Numbered from the stretch's first letter, positions 10,409 through 21,158 are shown. The stretch: 64,000 nt of DNA from Pyropia yezoensis (GCA_009829735.1 CM020618.1:30418894-30482893), one strand, 5' to 3'. A program made the numbers and translations. The notes: generated by a model from the letters alone, not told the origin.

Positions 10409-11613
10409 GGGGCGGAATCGAAACGGTCCCCTCCCCATGGTCGGGATAGTACCTGCTCGTTTGCAACTGCGTTGGGGTTCTCCAAGATCTTTAAGGGCCC
10501 CGTTGTACCTGTACGTTCTGAGTCTCCTATTACTTTGAAAACCCCTTGTTCCTGTTTGCCCTCTCTGGCACGACGATGCAAGTCTGGGCTCCGTCGTCGG
10601 ATGGGGATGAAGAAGCCCTATGGGTTCAAGGGTACCTTCCTTGTACTGCGTAAGAGAAACTTTGCTTTGAACGCTTTGGTTCGATTGGACAAGGAGGAAC
10701 CGAAGGACACCACTGCCATCCTGGACACTGGTGCCGGGCCAAGCGTGGTACGTGAGGACATCCTCCCTGACGGGTGGCGACGACTGGCGTCGAGAGCCCC
10801 CAAGTCGACGCATGTGTGTGACGCCTCGGGTCAGTTGTTACGGGCCCGTGGGATCGTGGAACTATCGGTGATTGTAAACGGGAAGCCGATGGAGTTCGAG
10901 TTCCTCGTGGTCACGGCCCTCTCGGTACCGTTGATCCTCGCGATGGACTTTCAGAAGGAACACGTTAAGGCGATCTACCCTGGAACAGAGTCTGTGCTTT
11001 GGAACCTGGGTTTCCTGACGTACGCCAAGAGAACGTGGGACGGAAAGACCCAGAACGCTTTTCCTGTGAAGGGTAACCCCGTACGCCAAGATCCTTCTGC
11101 CCTGTACCTCTCTAAGCGTGTAACTTTGGCACCCCGATCCCTTCAAGCGGTCTACGTCAAGTGCGGAACGAATGGACGTTGTTTACTTCATGAACGACCG
11201 CACAAGATGGCTAAGAAAGGGCTCCGTCTGCATAACGCCCTGGTTGACGTACGGACCCGGCGGGACTTCCCGATCCACATCATGAACATCTCGAACCGGG
11301 CGGTCAACTTGCCCAAGAACTTCGCCGTAGGCCTCGCTATCCCGTACGATGGACCCATGCTCGAGGTCCCCACTGGTTACTTGCCGGTCCCTAGTGAGGG
11401 GGCCGACCCTGTTGTTACGCTGGGAACCGCGCAAGGTAACACGTCGGGTCAAGCGTCGTCACCGGGGGGTGAGACCCCTGAAGGATCCGATGGAACCACG
11501 GTACCCGAGCCGGATACAAAGGGAAAGTCGTCAGACGGAACCCCGGTCAAGATGCCCAAGGTGGCGTACGAGCTGATCCCGCCTGAAATGCACCAGGCTG
11601 TACGTGAACTTTG
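10409..11613 (+). CDS. Protease domain of element 1
   Basis: A retropepsin-type aspartic protease that would cut the polyprotein. The active-site signature is ILDTGAGPSVV near 10720-10750, followed by the hydrophobic flap and core (VTALSVPLILAMDF near 10910). It is in frame with gag's nucleocapsid, separated only by the UGA. The frame ends wrongly at 11683. A one-base loss in a G run near 11612 shifts it relative to reverse transcriptase, whose frame starts there. Confidence 0.85.
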
Positions 11614-12740
11614 GAACGCTACAAGGGTCTTTGGGACGGACAACTGGGACGTATTGACGAGACACCCCACCGGATCACTTTGAAGGACGGGGCCAAGCCT
11701 ATTCGTTCCCAACCGTACCGTACCGGGCTCCATCATCGGGACCCGATCAAGGAACAAGTGGAAAAGCAGACCAAGCTCGGGGTCATTGAACCGTCTCAGG
11801 CTGAGTGGTTGTTCCCGGTTGTCTTGGTCCCCAAGCCCGATGGTACCCCGCGGTTCTGTGTTGACTACCGCAGACTGAACGATGTGACGGTTAAGGACAC
11901 GTACCCGTTACCGAGGATGGACGACAGTATCGACTTTCTGGGAGAGGCAACCGTGTTTTTGATGTTGGACGCGAACTGTGGTTACTGGCAGATCCCTGTT
12001 GCTGCCGAGGACCAGGATAAGACGACGTTCACGTGTCACGAAGGAACCTTCCGGTACATCAGGCTCCCCTTTGGTCTTACGAACGCTCCGGCTACGTTTC
12101 AACGGGCCATTGATATGATCCTGTCCGGGGTTATGTGGAAGACGTGCCTCGTGTACCTGGACGACGTTATTGTTTTCTCTAGGAACCCTACAGAACACCT
12201 AGAACACCTGGAAGAGATCTTTGGGCTACTTGCTAAGGCCGGTGTTTCCCTAAAGGCCAGCAAGTGCTTTTTGTTCCATTACGAGGTTGAGTACCTTGGC
12301 CACATCGTCGGCAAGGGCCAGCTCCGCGTGAACGAGAAGAACCTAGTCGGGCTACGGGAAGCCAAGACACCGAGATCCAAGAAGGACCTACGCAGTTTCC
12401 TGGGAATGTGTATCGTTTACCGTCGCTTTGTTAAGGACTATGCTCAGGTGGCTCGCCCTCTGTTGGCTATGACAAGTACCAAGGTACCCGACCCTCTGCC
12501 TCCTTTTACTCCGGCTCAGACGGACGCGTTCGAGGAACTCAAGTACCGTCTAACCCACACACCGATCCTGGCGCTTCCGCGACGCTCGGGCCAGTTTATT
12601 GTGGATACCGACGCGAGCGCTGCCCAGATTGGTTGCGTTTTGCTACAGGAACAAGCGGACGGGGCCTACAAGCCCGTGGGTTACTGGAGCAGGGTCCTGA
12701 CACAAGCGGAACGGAACTATAGTACCACGAAAAACGCGAG
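11611..12740 (+). CDS. Reverse transcriptase and start of RNase H, element 1
   Basis: The Ty3-type RT is complete: GTPRFCVDYRRLN, then the fingers/palm region, FGLTNAPATFQRAID, and the catalytic YLDDVIVFS near 12150-12175, followed by the thumb and connection (YLGHIVGKG). RNase H starts with FIVDTDASAAQIGCVLLQ near 12595-12650. A single-base break in an A run near 12735 moves the remaining RNase H into the integrase frame, and this frame then terminates at 12786. Its role is to copy element RNA into DNA. Confidence 0.9.
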
Positions 12741-14687
12741 TGTCTTGCCGTTGTCTGGGCTCTCTTTTTGTTACGACCGTACCTAAAGGGGACACGCTTC
12801 GTTGTACGCGCGGACCACACCGCTTTAAAGTGAATGTTGCACATGGACGGAGCCCATTGACGTTTGGCTCGCTGGCGACTCCGGTTAGCCGAGTACAATT
12901 ATACCGTTGAGTCCCGTCCTGGTCAACACCACCATGCTGCAGACTTTATGTCAAGGCTAGAATCTACGGGACACGACCGGGGACCTATACCTGAGGAGAT
13001 ACCTTCCCTGTTAACTATGGCCAACTTTGTTACCGGATGGGTCCGTCCGAACTTCAAGACACACAAGAGGTACCCACCGTTGTCGGTTTACAGGATCCTC
13101 AAGGCTCAGGGAAACGACAAGCGTTGCAAGGAACTTCAGGAAGAGATGAACCGGAACGCTAACTCGCGGTACGGGGAAGCACCTGAAGGGTTACTTGTGC
13201 GACTGGCTCCTCTGGACCGAGCCGTTCAGGTTGTGGTCCCCAAGGAACTACAGCAGGAGGTACTGACTTTGGAACATGAACCAGGCCACGCGGGACACCC
13301 AGGGATCAATAAGATGTATACCTCTATGAGACGAACGTTCTACTGGGAAACTATGGTGGCCGACGTGCACGCTTTTGTTACCAACTGTACCGCTTGTTCC
13401 AAGGGCAAGGTTCAAGGAAGGCGACGTACCAATCCGTTGAAGTTGTTCCCCGCCACGGATCCCTTTAAGGACGTATGCCTTGACCTGTTGGGACCCTTGC
13501 CCGAGACAGTGAACGGGAACAAGTACCTTTTGGTTATCGTGGACAGGTTTACCAAGCTGACCAGAGTGGTACCCATCAACAGTCAGGACGCGGAAGTGGT
13601 GGCCTCGGCCTTTTTGGATACATGGGTCGCTTCTTACGGGCCCCCGGAAACGCTACTGACTGATAACGGGCCCCAGCTGGTGTCCACGCACTTCCGTGGC
13701 GTCTGCGGTATGTTTGGGATCAAACACGTAACGTCTACCACGTACCATCCGCAGACCCAGGGACAAGTGGAACGCTTTAACCGTACTATCGTGGCCCAGT
13801 TGCGTACGTACATTGAAGACCATCAGGACCAGTGGGACGAATTGGTTTCCGTGCTTACCGTGGCGTACAACACAAGGCCACAACAGAGTACCGGCGTGGC
13901 CCCTTTTGAGTTCGTTATCCCTGAACGCGTGCGTACCTTCGCACTGGACCGGCTCCCAGGGTCCCCGTATCCCAAAGAGTTCAGTGGCAACGCACGCCAG
14001 GTACGCGAGATGAGACGGGCCCACCTCAGGAACCTAGCCTTCACGGTACGCAAGAACCTTGACCTGGCCCAGCGTCGGTACAAGAGGGGTTACGATAAGC
14101 GGGTTACGCCTGTGAACGAGACCCTTCGCGTGGGAGACTGGGTGTACGTGGATACCAACGACGACAGTCGGAAGAAACTGGACCAAAGAGTCAAGGGTCC
14201 CTATCGGATCGTGGACCGAGATGGACACACGTTCACAGTACTGGTTGAAAGGATCCGTGACAGGGTTAGTAGTGACCATGTGGCCCGTGCACCCACACCC
14301 TCTGGCCAGATGGACTCCACGTCCATGTTGCATGGTCCGCAAGAACCGGTTGTACCCCTGGACCACGAGGACTCTGGCACCCCTTTTGTTTGGGAACGTT
14401 TCTTGGGGCACGAAAGGGACCAGGAAGGGAACCTTTCGCCTTTGGTACGCTGGTGGGGTTACGCCCAGTCCGAGGATACCTGGGAACCTTACCACAAGTT
14501 CGACAGGGCCAAGGTTATCCAGTACTGTGAACGTGTTGGTACCGAACCTCCACTGCGGGAGGAGGAGGCCATCGTACTACTGGAACCGTTCAAGGCTATC
14601 TATGCTGTGTGGCCCTGGAACCTTGAACCGGGTGCGGATATGTGGCCCCGTTGTTATCCCTGGGGCACGCACCTTGGACCTGGTTAG
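12741..14687 (+). pseudogene. RNase H end, integrase and chromodomain of element 1, two TGA codons
   Basis: In-frame TGA codons at 12831 and 12858 interrupt the RNase H tail; from 12864 the frame is open. Integrase has a zinc-binding region (HEPGHAGHPG ... CTACSKG), the catalytic core with D in LDLLGPLP near 13485, D in LLTDNGPQ near 13660 and E in QGQVERFN near 13765, and a C-terminal SH3-like part (GDWVYVDTND). A chromodomain follows at about 14386-14520 (FVWERFLGHERD ... LVRWWGYAQSEDTWEP). Chromodomains of this position direct integration to particular chromatin in chromoviruses. The frame closes at TAG 14687. Confidence 0.9.
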
Positions 14688-15022
14688 TCGGACCCCGCCA
14701 AGACTAAGTGCCATGCAAGAGGCCCATGAGCATGGGAAGGTTACAGGTTCAACATGGGGTCCCAGTCAACATGTATATGGCAAGGAGTAGATTGTTTTCT
14801 TTGAAAGGAGGGCTACTTGGAATTCTGTTTCTGGCTAACCTTGGGTTGGTTCTCTCCCCCTTTTCCCCCCATCACTCTCACCCCTCATTCAGGAACTACA
14901 AGAAAGGGTGATTATCGGAAGGGGGCAGGACTACCAAGAGGATGGCAAGAAGCAGTGGAAACTTTATGACCCTCCAAGCAACAAGACGCAGGGTCAACAC
15001 ATGGAACACGCCCGCAGAACCC
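14688..15022. other. Convergent intergenic spacer in element 1
   Basis: 335 bp between the 3' end of pol (plus) and the 3' end of the opposite-strand ORF (minus). No ORF is conserved here. It would have to hold the terminator or poly(A) signal of the opposite-strand transcript. Confidence 0.6.
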
Positions 15023-16783
15023 TCATACCCTCGCTAACCTACTACCTACGGAAACGACTGTCGGGACGAATAGCCTCTTCCTCGTCCATGTCGTCCCGGC
15101 CACGGACGCGAGAACCTTCCTGGGTCCCCGTCCAGGCACGTCGCGCGGCCGCCTCGGCGTTACCCTACTCGGCCCCAAGGTCCCCACGGATCCCGTTCGG
15201 TCAACCAGGTTCAGTAGCCCTTTGTAGTCCGGGTAACTGGAGCCCCCTTGAACACGGGTCCACTCGGCTACACGGGCCCCAAGTTTAACCGTCGCGTGAA
15301 GGGAAGCCGACAACAGGGGCCCGACATGAGCGTTAGCAAGGACGTCCGCGGGGCCCCCAAAGAAACTACGTAGCCCAAGAACCGCCGTGGTAGTCAGGTT
15401 TCCCTCGAGGTCCATAAGTTCCGCGTCGGGCACGTCCCCATGGTCCAGTAGGTTAGCCACGTACACGGCACGACCCATGGGAGGGTTGCAACGATGACCA
15501 GCTGACCCCGATGACCGAGCGCCCGGGAACCCAGAGGGACCTGCGGGAACCACCTCGTCCGACTGATCAGCGTTCCCGTCCTGGGCCCCGAGGATCTCAC
15601 GCCCTTCCAGTACGTCCGACGAGTACGGTAGGTCCAGTGGGGCCAGGTCCTCGTCTACCAGGGCCGCCCATACCCCGTCCCGACTCTCGAACCGAATCCG
15701 GACGAAAGAACCGCGATCCTTGCGACGTTTCCCGGAAGAAAGGAGACGCGCACGGAGCCCCGCCACGGAAACCACTTGGTCACTGAGGGTCAGAAGGGCG
15801 TCCAGGTCCCGTACTGCGGCCTCGTCCACGCCACCGGGACCCTGACAGATGGTACGGGTACCAACGCGCTGGATCCACGTACGCAGGGGCCGAGAGAAGA
15901 GGCACAGGTAACTCTCCCGCCGGGCGAACTCAAGCAGGTACACCGCACAGTTGGTAGCCCTTTCCGTCCGAAACACGTACCAAGCGAACTCGTCCGACGA
16001 ACCAAGAAGTTCCGTGAAGTAACACTGGACCGCAGGAAGTTCCACAAGGGCCCCGAACGGTAGTTCCACGTTCTCGAACCAGTGAGGAACCCGAACGTAA
16101 TGGAGCCCACGGGTAGCCGCTGAACAGCTGGGGAACTCTTGTTGGTGCCACCCGACCAGGAACCGACTCTTGTCACAATGGTGCCGACTGAACACCAGGT
16201 TAGGTTGGGTCACTTGGTACCCGGGATGGTTCAGGTACGGGGGAGACCCGATCAGGTAACAGCTTGAAGGTGCAGCAGGTAGGGTCCCTTGGGTGAGTTC
16301 CATGCGGACCGCCTTGAACCGTTCGACGTACCCGACCTCGTCCGCGTGCCGTACAACCGTGATCGATGGGGAACGGTCCGCAAGGACAGGGATCCGAGCT
16401 TCCGGCATCACTGCCATCTGCTTACGAAACGAGTTACCCGGACAGCTCCCGTCCACGGCTCGAAGGATCCCATGAGCCCGGGTACTAGTAACCCAACCTC
16501 GCGCCTCCTCCCGACGCCACGCTGTAACCGTCTCGGGTCCGAAGTCCTCAGGAACCACGCCAACTATGGCCGCGTACAACTGGCCCGCCCCGGTTTCCTC
16601 TTGGTTCGCCGGTAGTACGTCTGGCCCAGTAGTGGGACCACCTTGGGTAACACGTACGCCTTGACCACTTGGTACGCCGGACCCAGGAGCAGGGCCACCT
16701 TGAACCGCTTGGTCACCTTGAAGGTTGGGGGCCCCAGGGCCCGCGCCAGCAGGCGAACCCGCCGCGGCGCTGCCGGTATCCAT
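15023..16783 (-). CDS. Opposite-strand ORF (aORF) of element 1, 586 aa, unknown function
   Basis: The first in-frame ATG is at 16783; the frame is open without a break to 15023. The N-terminal ~75 residues are Gly/Pro/Ala-rich and probably disordered. A folded part follows with VPEDFGPETV, RIPVLADRS, VGYVERFKAVR, a conserved VPHWFENVELPFGALVEL, then DLAPLDLPYSSDVL and VYVANLLDHGDVPDAEL near the C-terminus. There is no signal peptide or membrane segment, so it is not an envelope protein. It lies between pol and the 3' LTR, pointing at pol, and is homologous along its length to the ORF of element O and apparently remotely to that of element 2. It is intact although gag-pol of the same copy is broken. 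Function is unknown. Confidence 0.9.
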   Translation of the reverse strand: MDTGSAAAGSPAGAGPGAPNLQGDQAVQGGPAPGSGVPSGQGVRVTQGGPTTGPDVLPANQEETGAGQLYAAIVGVVPEDFGPETVTAWRREEARGWVTSTRAHGILRAVDGSCPGNSFRKQMAVMPEARIPVLADRSPSITVVRHADEVGYVERFKAVRMELTQGTLPAAPSSCYLIGSPPYLNHPGYQVTQPNLVFSRHHCDKSRFLVGWHQQEFPSCSAATRGLHYVRVPHWFENVELPFGALVELPAVQCYFTELLGSSDEFAWYVFRTERATNCAVYLLEFARRESYLCLFSRPLRTWIQRVGTRTICQGPGGVDEAAVRDLDALLTLSDQVVSVAGLRARLLSSGKRRKDRGSFVRIRFESRDGVWAALVDEDLAPLDLPYSSDVLEGREILGAQDGNADQSDEVVPAGPSGFPGARSSGSAGHRCNPPMGRAVYVANLLDHGDVPDAELMDLEGNLTTTAVLGLRSFFGGPADVLANAHVGPLLSASLHATVKLGARVAEWTRVQGGSSYPDYKGLLNLVDRTGSVGTLGPSRVTPRRPRDVPGRGPRKVLASVAGTTWTRKRLFVPTVVSVGSRLARV

Positions 16784-17353
16784 GGGGGCCCGGGTGGAGG
16801 GGAACGCGGTGGTACGTGTGGAGGGGTACGTGGGCACGGAGACGGAGAAGGGGAACGAGGAAACGGGGGAGAACGAAGTGGCCACGGGAAGCGTCGCGGG
16901 GAAGATGGTGCAATGGAACCCGGGTGCTGGGGACGAGGGAACCCGTGAGGGTGCTCTTATCCACTGGCCCCTGCGTTCCAAATGGTACCTGGGCTGCGCC
17001 CACGTTCCGCTGGCCCCCGCCTGTGCCCCTACACCGCGTCACACCCCCCTGGCGTGCGGCGCCACATGGGGAGGGCGACGGGGAGGAGGAATGCAGGTGG
17101 GCGGCCGGCGCGGGCTGCGCCACACCCCCCTTTGGCTCCCCTGCGCGTGGCCCACACCTCTCCTGTACCCGCCCCTGGCCAGTCTGAACGGGTTCCCCTT
17201 GCACGAGACACTTGTCGGGGGGCCCCTGTTGACAGACACTGGCCCCACAACCCATCCATTGTGGCCCTGTTGTAACCCTGTGAGACGCTCCCCAGTCCCT
17301 TTCCTCGGTTTCCTTGTTGGCCGGCGGGACGCTCGGCCCTAGTGAGGGGGCCA
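16784..17353. promoter_or_regulatory. Conserved noncoding leader/promoter region of the element 1 aORF
   Basis: Between the aORF start and the 3' LTR. From about 17040 to 17353 the sequence is closely matched by 48163-48480 (reverse complement) in element O, including GGCGGCCGGCGCGGGCTGCG and GAGACACTTGTCGGGGGG, although no ORF is shared. Such conservation next to the ATG suggests the promoter and 5' UTR of the opposite-strand gene. The last 15 bases (17339-17353, CTAGTGAGGGGGCCA) serve as the polypurine tract on the plus strand. Confidence 0.5.
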
Positions 17354-17997
17354 TGTGGCGATCTGAGCCCCTGGGACCGTTGGAACCCGGGAGACTGACT
17401 TGGGACCCGGCTGGCAGCGTTACGTGGAACCACGCGCTGGCCGAGGATCCCTGCATCGGTGGCCCGGGGCAGTGGCGACACGCCCGGTGCCCTGATTGGT
17501 CACCCGGAGCGGTGGACTTGCCGGGTTGGGGCATACTGACCTTCGGGTTATTTGTTTGATTTTTCGCATTTGTTTTCCTTGCGTGATTTCGTGTCTTTCC
17601 CCTTTTTCCCACTGGGTTTTTTTCGGGGATTGACATTTGTGTGTGGGGGGATTTCGCTTACTTTTTGTGTGTTGGCCCGGTGAGCGGCCGGTGCCTTGCT
17701 GGCACTTGGCCCGCTGGGGGCGCCCTCTGGGGGCCTCGCTCAGGGCCCCTGGAGGGGCCAGGGGGGGAGGTTCTTGAGGGGTGCTCCGGGGTTCTCCCCG
17801 GGGCCATCTTGTAAAATCAACAGTACTTTGGGTTCCTTCTCCCTCGGGCTTTTGTCCTGTTTACCTTTGCCTCGTATCGTGGCGGGCGAGTGGATCAGCA
17901 AAGGCTCTTACCTGTTCCTTCCTGGGCTTCGGACTGTGGTCTCTGTGTGTGTGGTTGTGGTTTCTGGGTCCGGGAATCTGGGTACCATAACGCTACA
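17354..17997 (+). repeat. 3' LTR of element 1
   Basis: 644 bp, TGTGGCG...GCTACA, nearly identical to the 5' copy. Flanked on the right by GTGTT. Confidence 0.95.
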
Positions 17998-18444
17998 GTG
18001 TTGGATGGTGTGACCGACATGGTCCGACGCAAGGGGGGTGTCGAGAATGAGCTAGAAGGTGTTGACGACGAGCTGTCTCTGGTGGACAAGGACAAAGCCA
18101 AGAATTTGGGGGCACTTCGTCTGGTGGTCAGGCGCATTGCCGACCTTGACGCTCGCTGCGCCGACCTGGTGCGGAAGCAAGGCGCCCTGCGCAATACACT
18201 GGAGGAGATCAAGGCGGAGGACATTGGTGCGGAGATTCGCGCCCAGATCAGTATGCGCAACGAGGCGCGTAAGGCGGTCTTTGCAGAGTGGGTGGGGTGT
18301 TATGTCCACCATGCTCTGGGCAGTGACGACGGCTCCGAAGGTAGCAACATGGGACCACCGGCCAGTCTGGGGAGTAGTACGGTAGTCCCACTCAGAGTGG
18401 GATTGGGGTGCTTTTATACAAACGACCAGCAGCCGTACGGTTGA
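17998..18444 (+). CDS. Coiled-coil host reading frame downstream of element 1
   Basis: Directly after the 3' LTR the frame encodes a charged, heptad-like helix (LEGVDDELSLVDKDKAKNL ... ALRNTLEEIKAEDIGAEI) of about 100 residues, ending at TGA 18444 after a less convincing tail. It has no own ATG at a sensible place before 18018 and most likely belonged to the gene entered by element 1 (5' part at 7805-7916), although the two parts are in different frames. Not recognised. The helical part could mediate oligomerisation. Confidence 0.4.
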   Translation: MLDGVTDMVRRKGGVENELEGVDDELSLVDKDKAKNLGALRLVVRRIADLDARCADLVRKQGALRNTLEEIKAEDIGAEIRAQISMRNEARKAVFAEWVGCYVHHALGSDDGSEGSNMGPPASLGSSTVVPLRVGLGCFYTNDQQPYG

Positions 18445-18877
18445 CGGTCACGACAGGGTGGACACGGTCCAGTGAGGAGGGGCTGTTGCGTACCGATTGC
18501 ATTGGACGGGGAGATGTTGGTGGCGCTCTCCCTATGTACGGATGGGTATGTGAACGGGAAGCACCTGTTCCGTAAGTGCGTTTGTGCTAACATTGTATGG
18601 GCTCTGCCCCCCACTCTTGGACGTGGACTGCATCGGTCTTGCCTAGCCTTCCCGAACCACAAAACCCTGTTTGAACGCCCGGGTCGGTGTTGTGGGGTGC
18701 GGAAAGGCATAGCGTGCTGCTGATCCTCATCGGAAACAGGATTCATTGAAGAGTGTAAATGGGCTGCCCCCCCCATGGTCCCCAGCGCGGTCGCCGGCGA
18801 CACCGACGCCGCAGCCCCCGACGCCGCCGCCATGGCCACGCGCGACCGCCGTGTGATGACAGCGGTGGCGTCGACGG

Positions 18878-20035
18878 GTGGCGACGCGGCGGGGGGCGGC
18901 GACGGGCGACGAGCCGGCCTCGGCGAACGAGTCGGTGTCGGCCGTTGGCGGGCGTGGGAGAGGTGCTGGTGCTGGCGGGTGGGGGAGCCACAGCAGCGAC
19001 GTGCGATCCCCTTTAGCCTGCTCTCCCACGTCCGCCAGCGACGCCAAGGCCACTCCCTGTGCTGCCGCCAGGGCGGCGGGTGTCGGCGGCGCGGCGGCGG
19101 TCGCGATCGGGGTGGCCGCGGCCGGCGGTGAGCCGGCGGTGGGCGCCGCGGTGCAGCGCTGCGACAGCGCTGTGCTTGCGGTGCAGGGCGGCGGTGGCCG
19201 CAGTGCGGCGGCTGCGAGCAGCCCCGCGGTGGTGGCGGCGGCCTGGGCGGCGGGGAGGGGGGGGGCGTCCGCCGCCGCTGTGCGGCGGCTGCAGGCAGCC
19301 GTCGGCTGCCACCACGACCGTGCCCCCTCCCGTTGCCGCTGCCGCTGGTGCAGCAGCCGGCGGCCGCGCGCGGCCACCTCCGCCACCCCCCACCCGCAGG
19401 CGCCGGCCTTCGCCGCCCTGTCCCGCGGCGGCGGCGGCCGCCTCCCCCCTACCGCATCGGCCGCCACCACCTCCGCCGCGGCCACCACCACAGCTACCGC
19501 CGCAACCGCGGCTGCCGTCACGACCACCACGACCACCCCCAGTGGCGGCGGCGGGCGCTCCCCTTCGGCGACCTCCTCCTCCAACCGGTGGCGCCCCTCC
19601 CCCCACCCGGCGCAGGAAGTCGTACCCCCCCCGACCGCCGACGATGCTGTCACCTCCGCCACGGGCAGTGTCGCCACGGCGTCAGCAGCGGCGGCGGCTG
19701 TGGCGGCGGTGGCGGCGGCGGCGGCGGTGGGAGTGGAGGGGGAGGGGGAGGCGGAGGGGACCCCCCCCCCCCCCCCCAGCGGTTGGTACCCCCCCCCGGA
19801 CGCGGCGCCCTTCAACGTGGTCGTCCACGCGGCCGTCCGTAACGGGGACATGGACGCCTCCCTCTAGGTGCTGCTTTGCATGGCCGCCGCGGGCGTGGCG
19901 CCCACCGCCGCCACCGCCGCCGCCACACGGGGGGTGATGCGGTCGCTCGCCGCGACAGCTGGAGCGCTCGACGGGCGCGTCCGGCGGGTGCTGGCCGCCG
20001 CGGCGGTGGCGGCGGCGGCCAAGGCCGGGGGGGGG
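18878..20035 (+). pseudogene. PPR-like protein gene with an in-frame TAG
   Basis: An Ala-rich plus-strand frame from about 18878 ends at TAG 19865-19867. Across the TAG the frame continues as a good pentatricopeptide repeat: APFNVVVHAAVRNGDMDASL, the stop, then VLLCMAAAGVAPTAAT. The stop occupies one ordinary helix position of the motif. Earlier Ala-rich segments (19070-19270) could be degenerate repeats of the same kind. PPR proteins bind organelle RNA. Either the gene is dead, or the TAG is corrected or erroneous. The sequence CTCTAG|GTG also looks like a splice acceptor, but splicing there would remove half of the motif. Long minus-strand frames here are GC shadows. Confidence 0.4.
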
Positions 20036-21158
20036 GGGACCAACGAGACGACGGGGGGGAAGGCGGCTGAGGCTCGGGAGGGGGGGGGCAGGGGGGCGTT
20101 GACCGACGGGAAAGAGGGATGGATGTGCGGAGCGGAGGGGGGGGGGTGGACGGATGTGCCGCTGGGGTACGGTGGCCTGCCGGCAGCTGCCCCAGTCACG
20201 ACGCCTAATACAACCTTGAGTGGTATGGGCGGCATGCTGATGAGCTCTTCTTTCCTCTCGTATCATCCGCTCCGTTTTTGCTTCTATGTATCATGAGCAC
20301 CATGTGCAGAAGTGCCGCCTGTGCAATCTGCGTCTGCACCCCCAACGAGGCGGATTGCCCTCCCCAATGCAGGGTTGAGAGGCGATAATTATTGAGTCAA
20401 AATTATCGAGTAAATTTTCAGAAAAGAATAACGTGGGAACCAGAACGATAATGATTATCAGACGTCCACGTGTTCCACCACGTGTCGGCTCGGAGGCCCA
20501 TCAGACCAGACCGGACCGCCTGATCACGCGGCAGTGCCGCACCCTGTCGTCGTCTTCGGAACTGTGTACGTAGCCGCGATACAGTACGGCAGCGTGCCCA
20601 GCCAAGATCCAGACCCACACCACGAGGACGATAGGAGCTACGTACGCCGACTAAAGTGTATTCCATACAGCTAGGCCGGTTTGCACGTCCCATGTTTGAC
20701 CCGCTATAGCTCCGAAGCTACTTCTTTTTCTTACTCTGCTCTTCTTTCAAAGGGAAGCACAACTCACAGGCTTTCCGATTCTGCGCCGAGCTGGGGCATT
20801 CGCTGTATAAGGAAAGTGTGAGAAAATTTTCTGCGCTACGGGCCTCACAAAATCGGGGTATTTTTTGCACTGAAAGAGCCCGTGACAGTATACAAGCAAC
20901 TCTCGACGAGTGGCATCTTTGCAAAACGTGTTAGGACGCGACTGGTCGCAAATTTTTGGCATCAGTGGGTCGTCTCCCCAGTTCTGCGCTGCAGGAGAGG
21001 GCGAGGAAGAAGCGCCGTTAGATCAGACAGACGAGAGGCTTCTGACCCGATTGCAACATCAAATCTGGTCCATGCAACACATGACGGGGGCTACCTTACG
21101 TCCAAGTCCAACTTGAGCCTGCCCGCTCAGTCCAGAGATCCAACCAGGGAAACCACAG

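Larger units (their letters stand above)
7917..17997 (+). mobile_element. Ty3/gypsy (chromovirus-like) LTR element 1, complete but coding-defective
   Basis: The 5' LTR (7917-8558) and 3' LTR (17354-17997) are almost identical. They begin TGTGGCG and end GCTACA, and are flanked by TTGTT and GTGTT, a 5-bp target duplication with one mismatch. The internal order is primer-binding site, gag, protease, reverse transcriptase, RNase H, integrase, chromodomain, then a long ORF on the opposite strand, then a purine-rich tract. The RT-before-IN order and the C-terminal chromodomain place it in Metaviridae, chromovirus type. Gag-pol carries at least three single-base frame breaks and two TGA codons, so this copy probably cannot make its own enzymes. 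The opposite-strand ORF is intact. Confidence 0.95.

Noticed and set aside
12831-12860. UGA recoded as an amino acid in this genome
   Set aside because: CCDC25, PP2C and the TPR gene all end in TGA at family-appropriate positions, so UGA is a normal stop. The TGAs in element 1 pol are mutations.
15023-16783. Envelope gene of a retrovirus-like element
   Set aside because: Wrong strand relative to gag-pol, no signal peptide, no membrane helix, no cleavage site.
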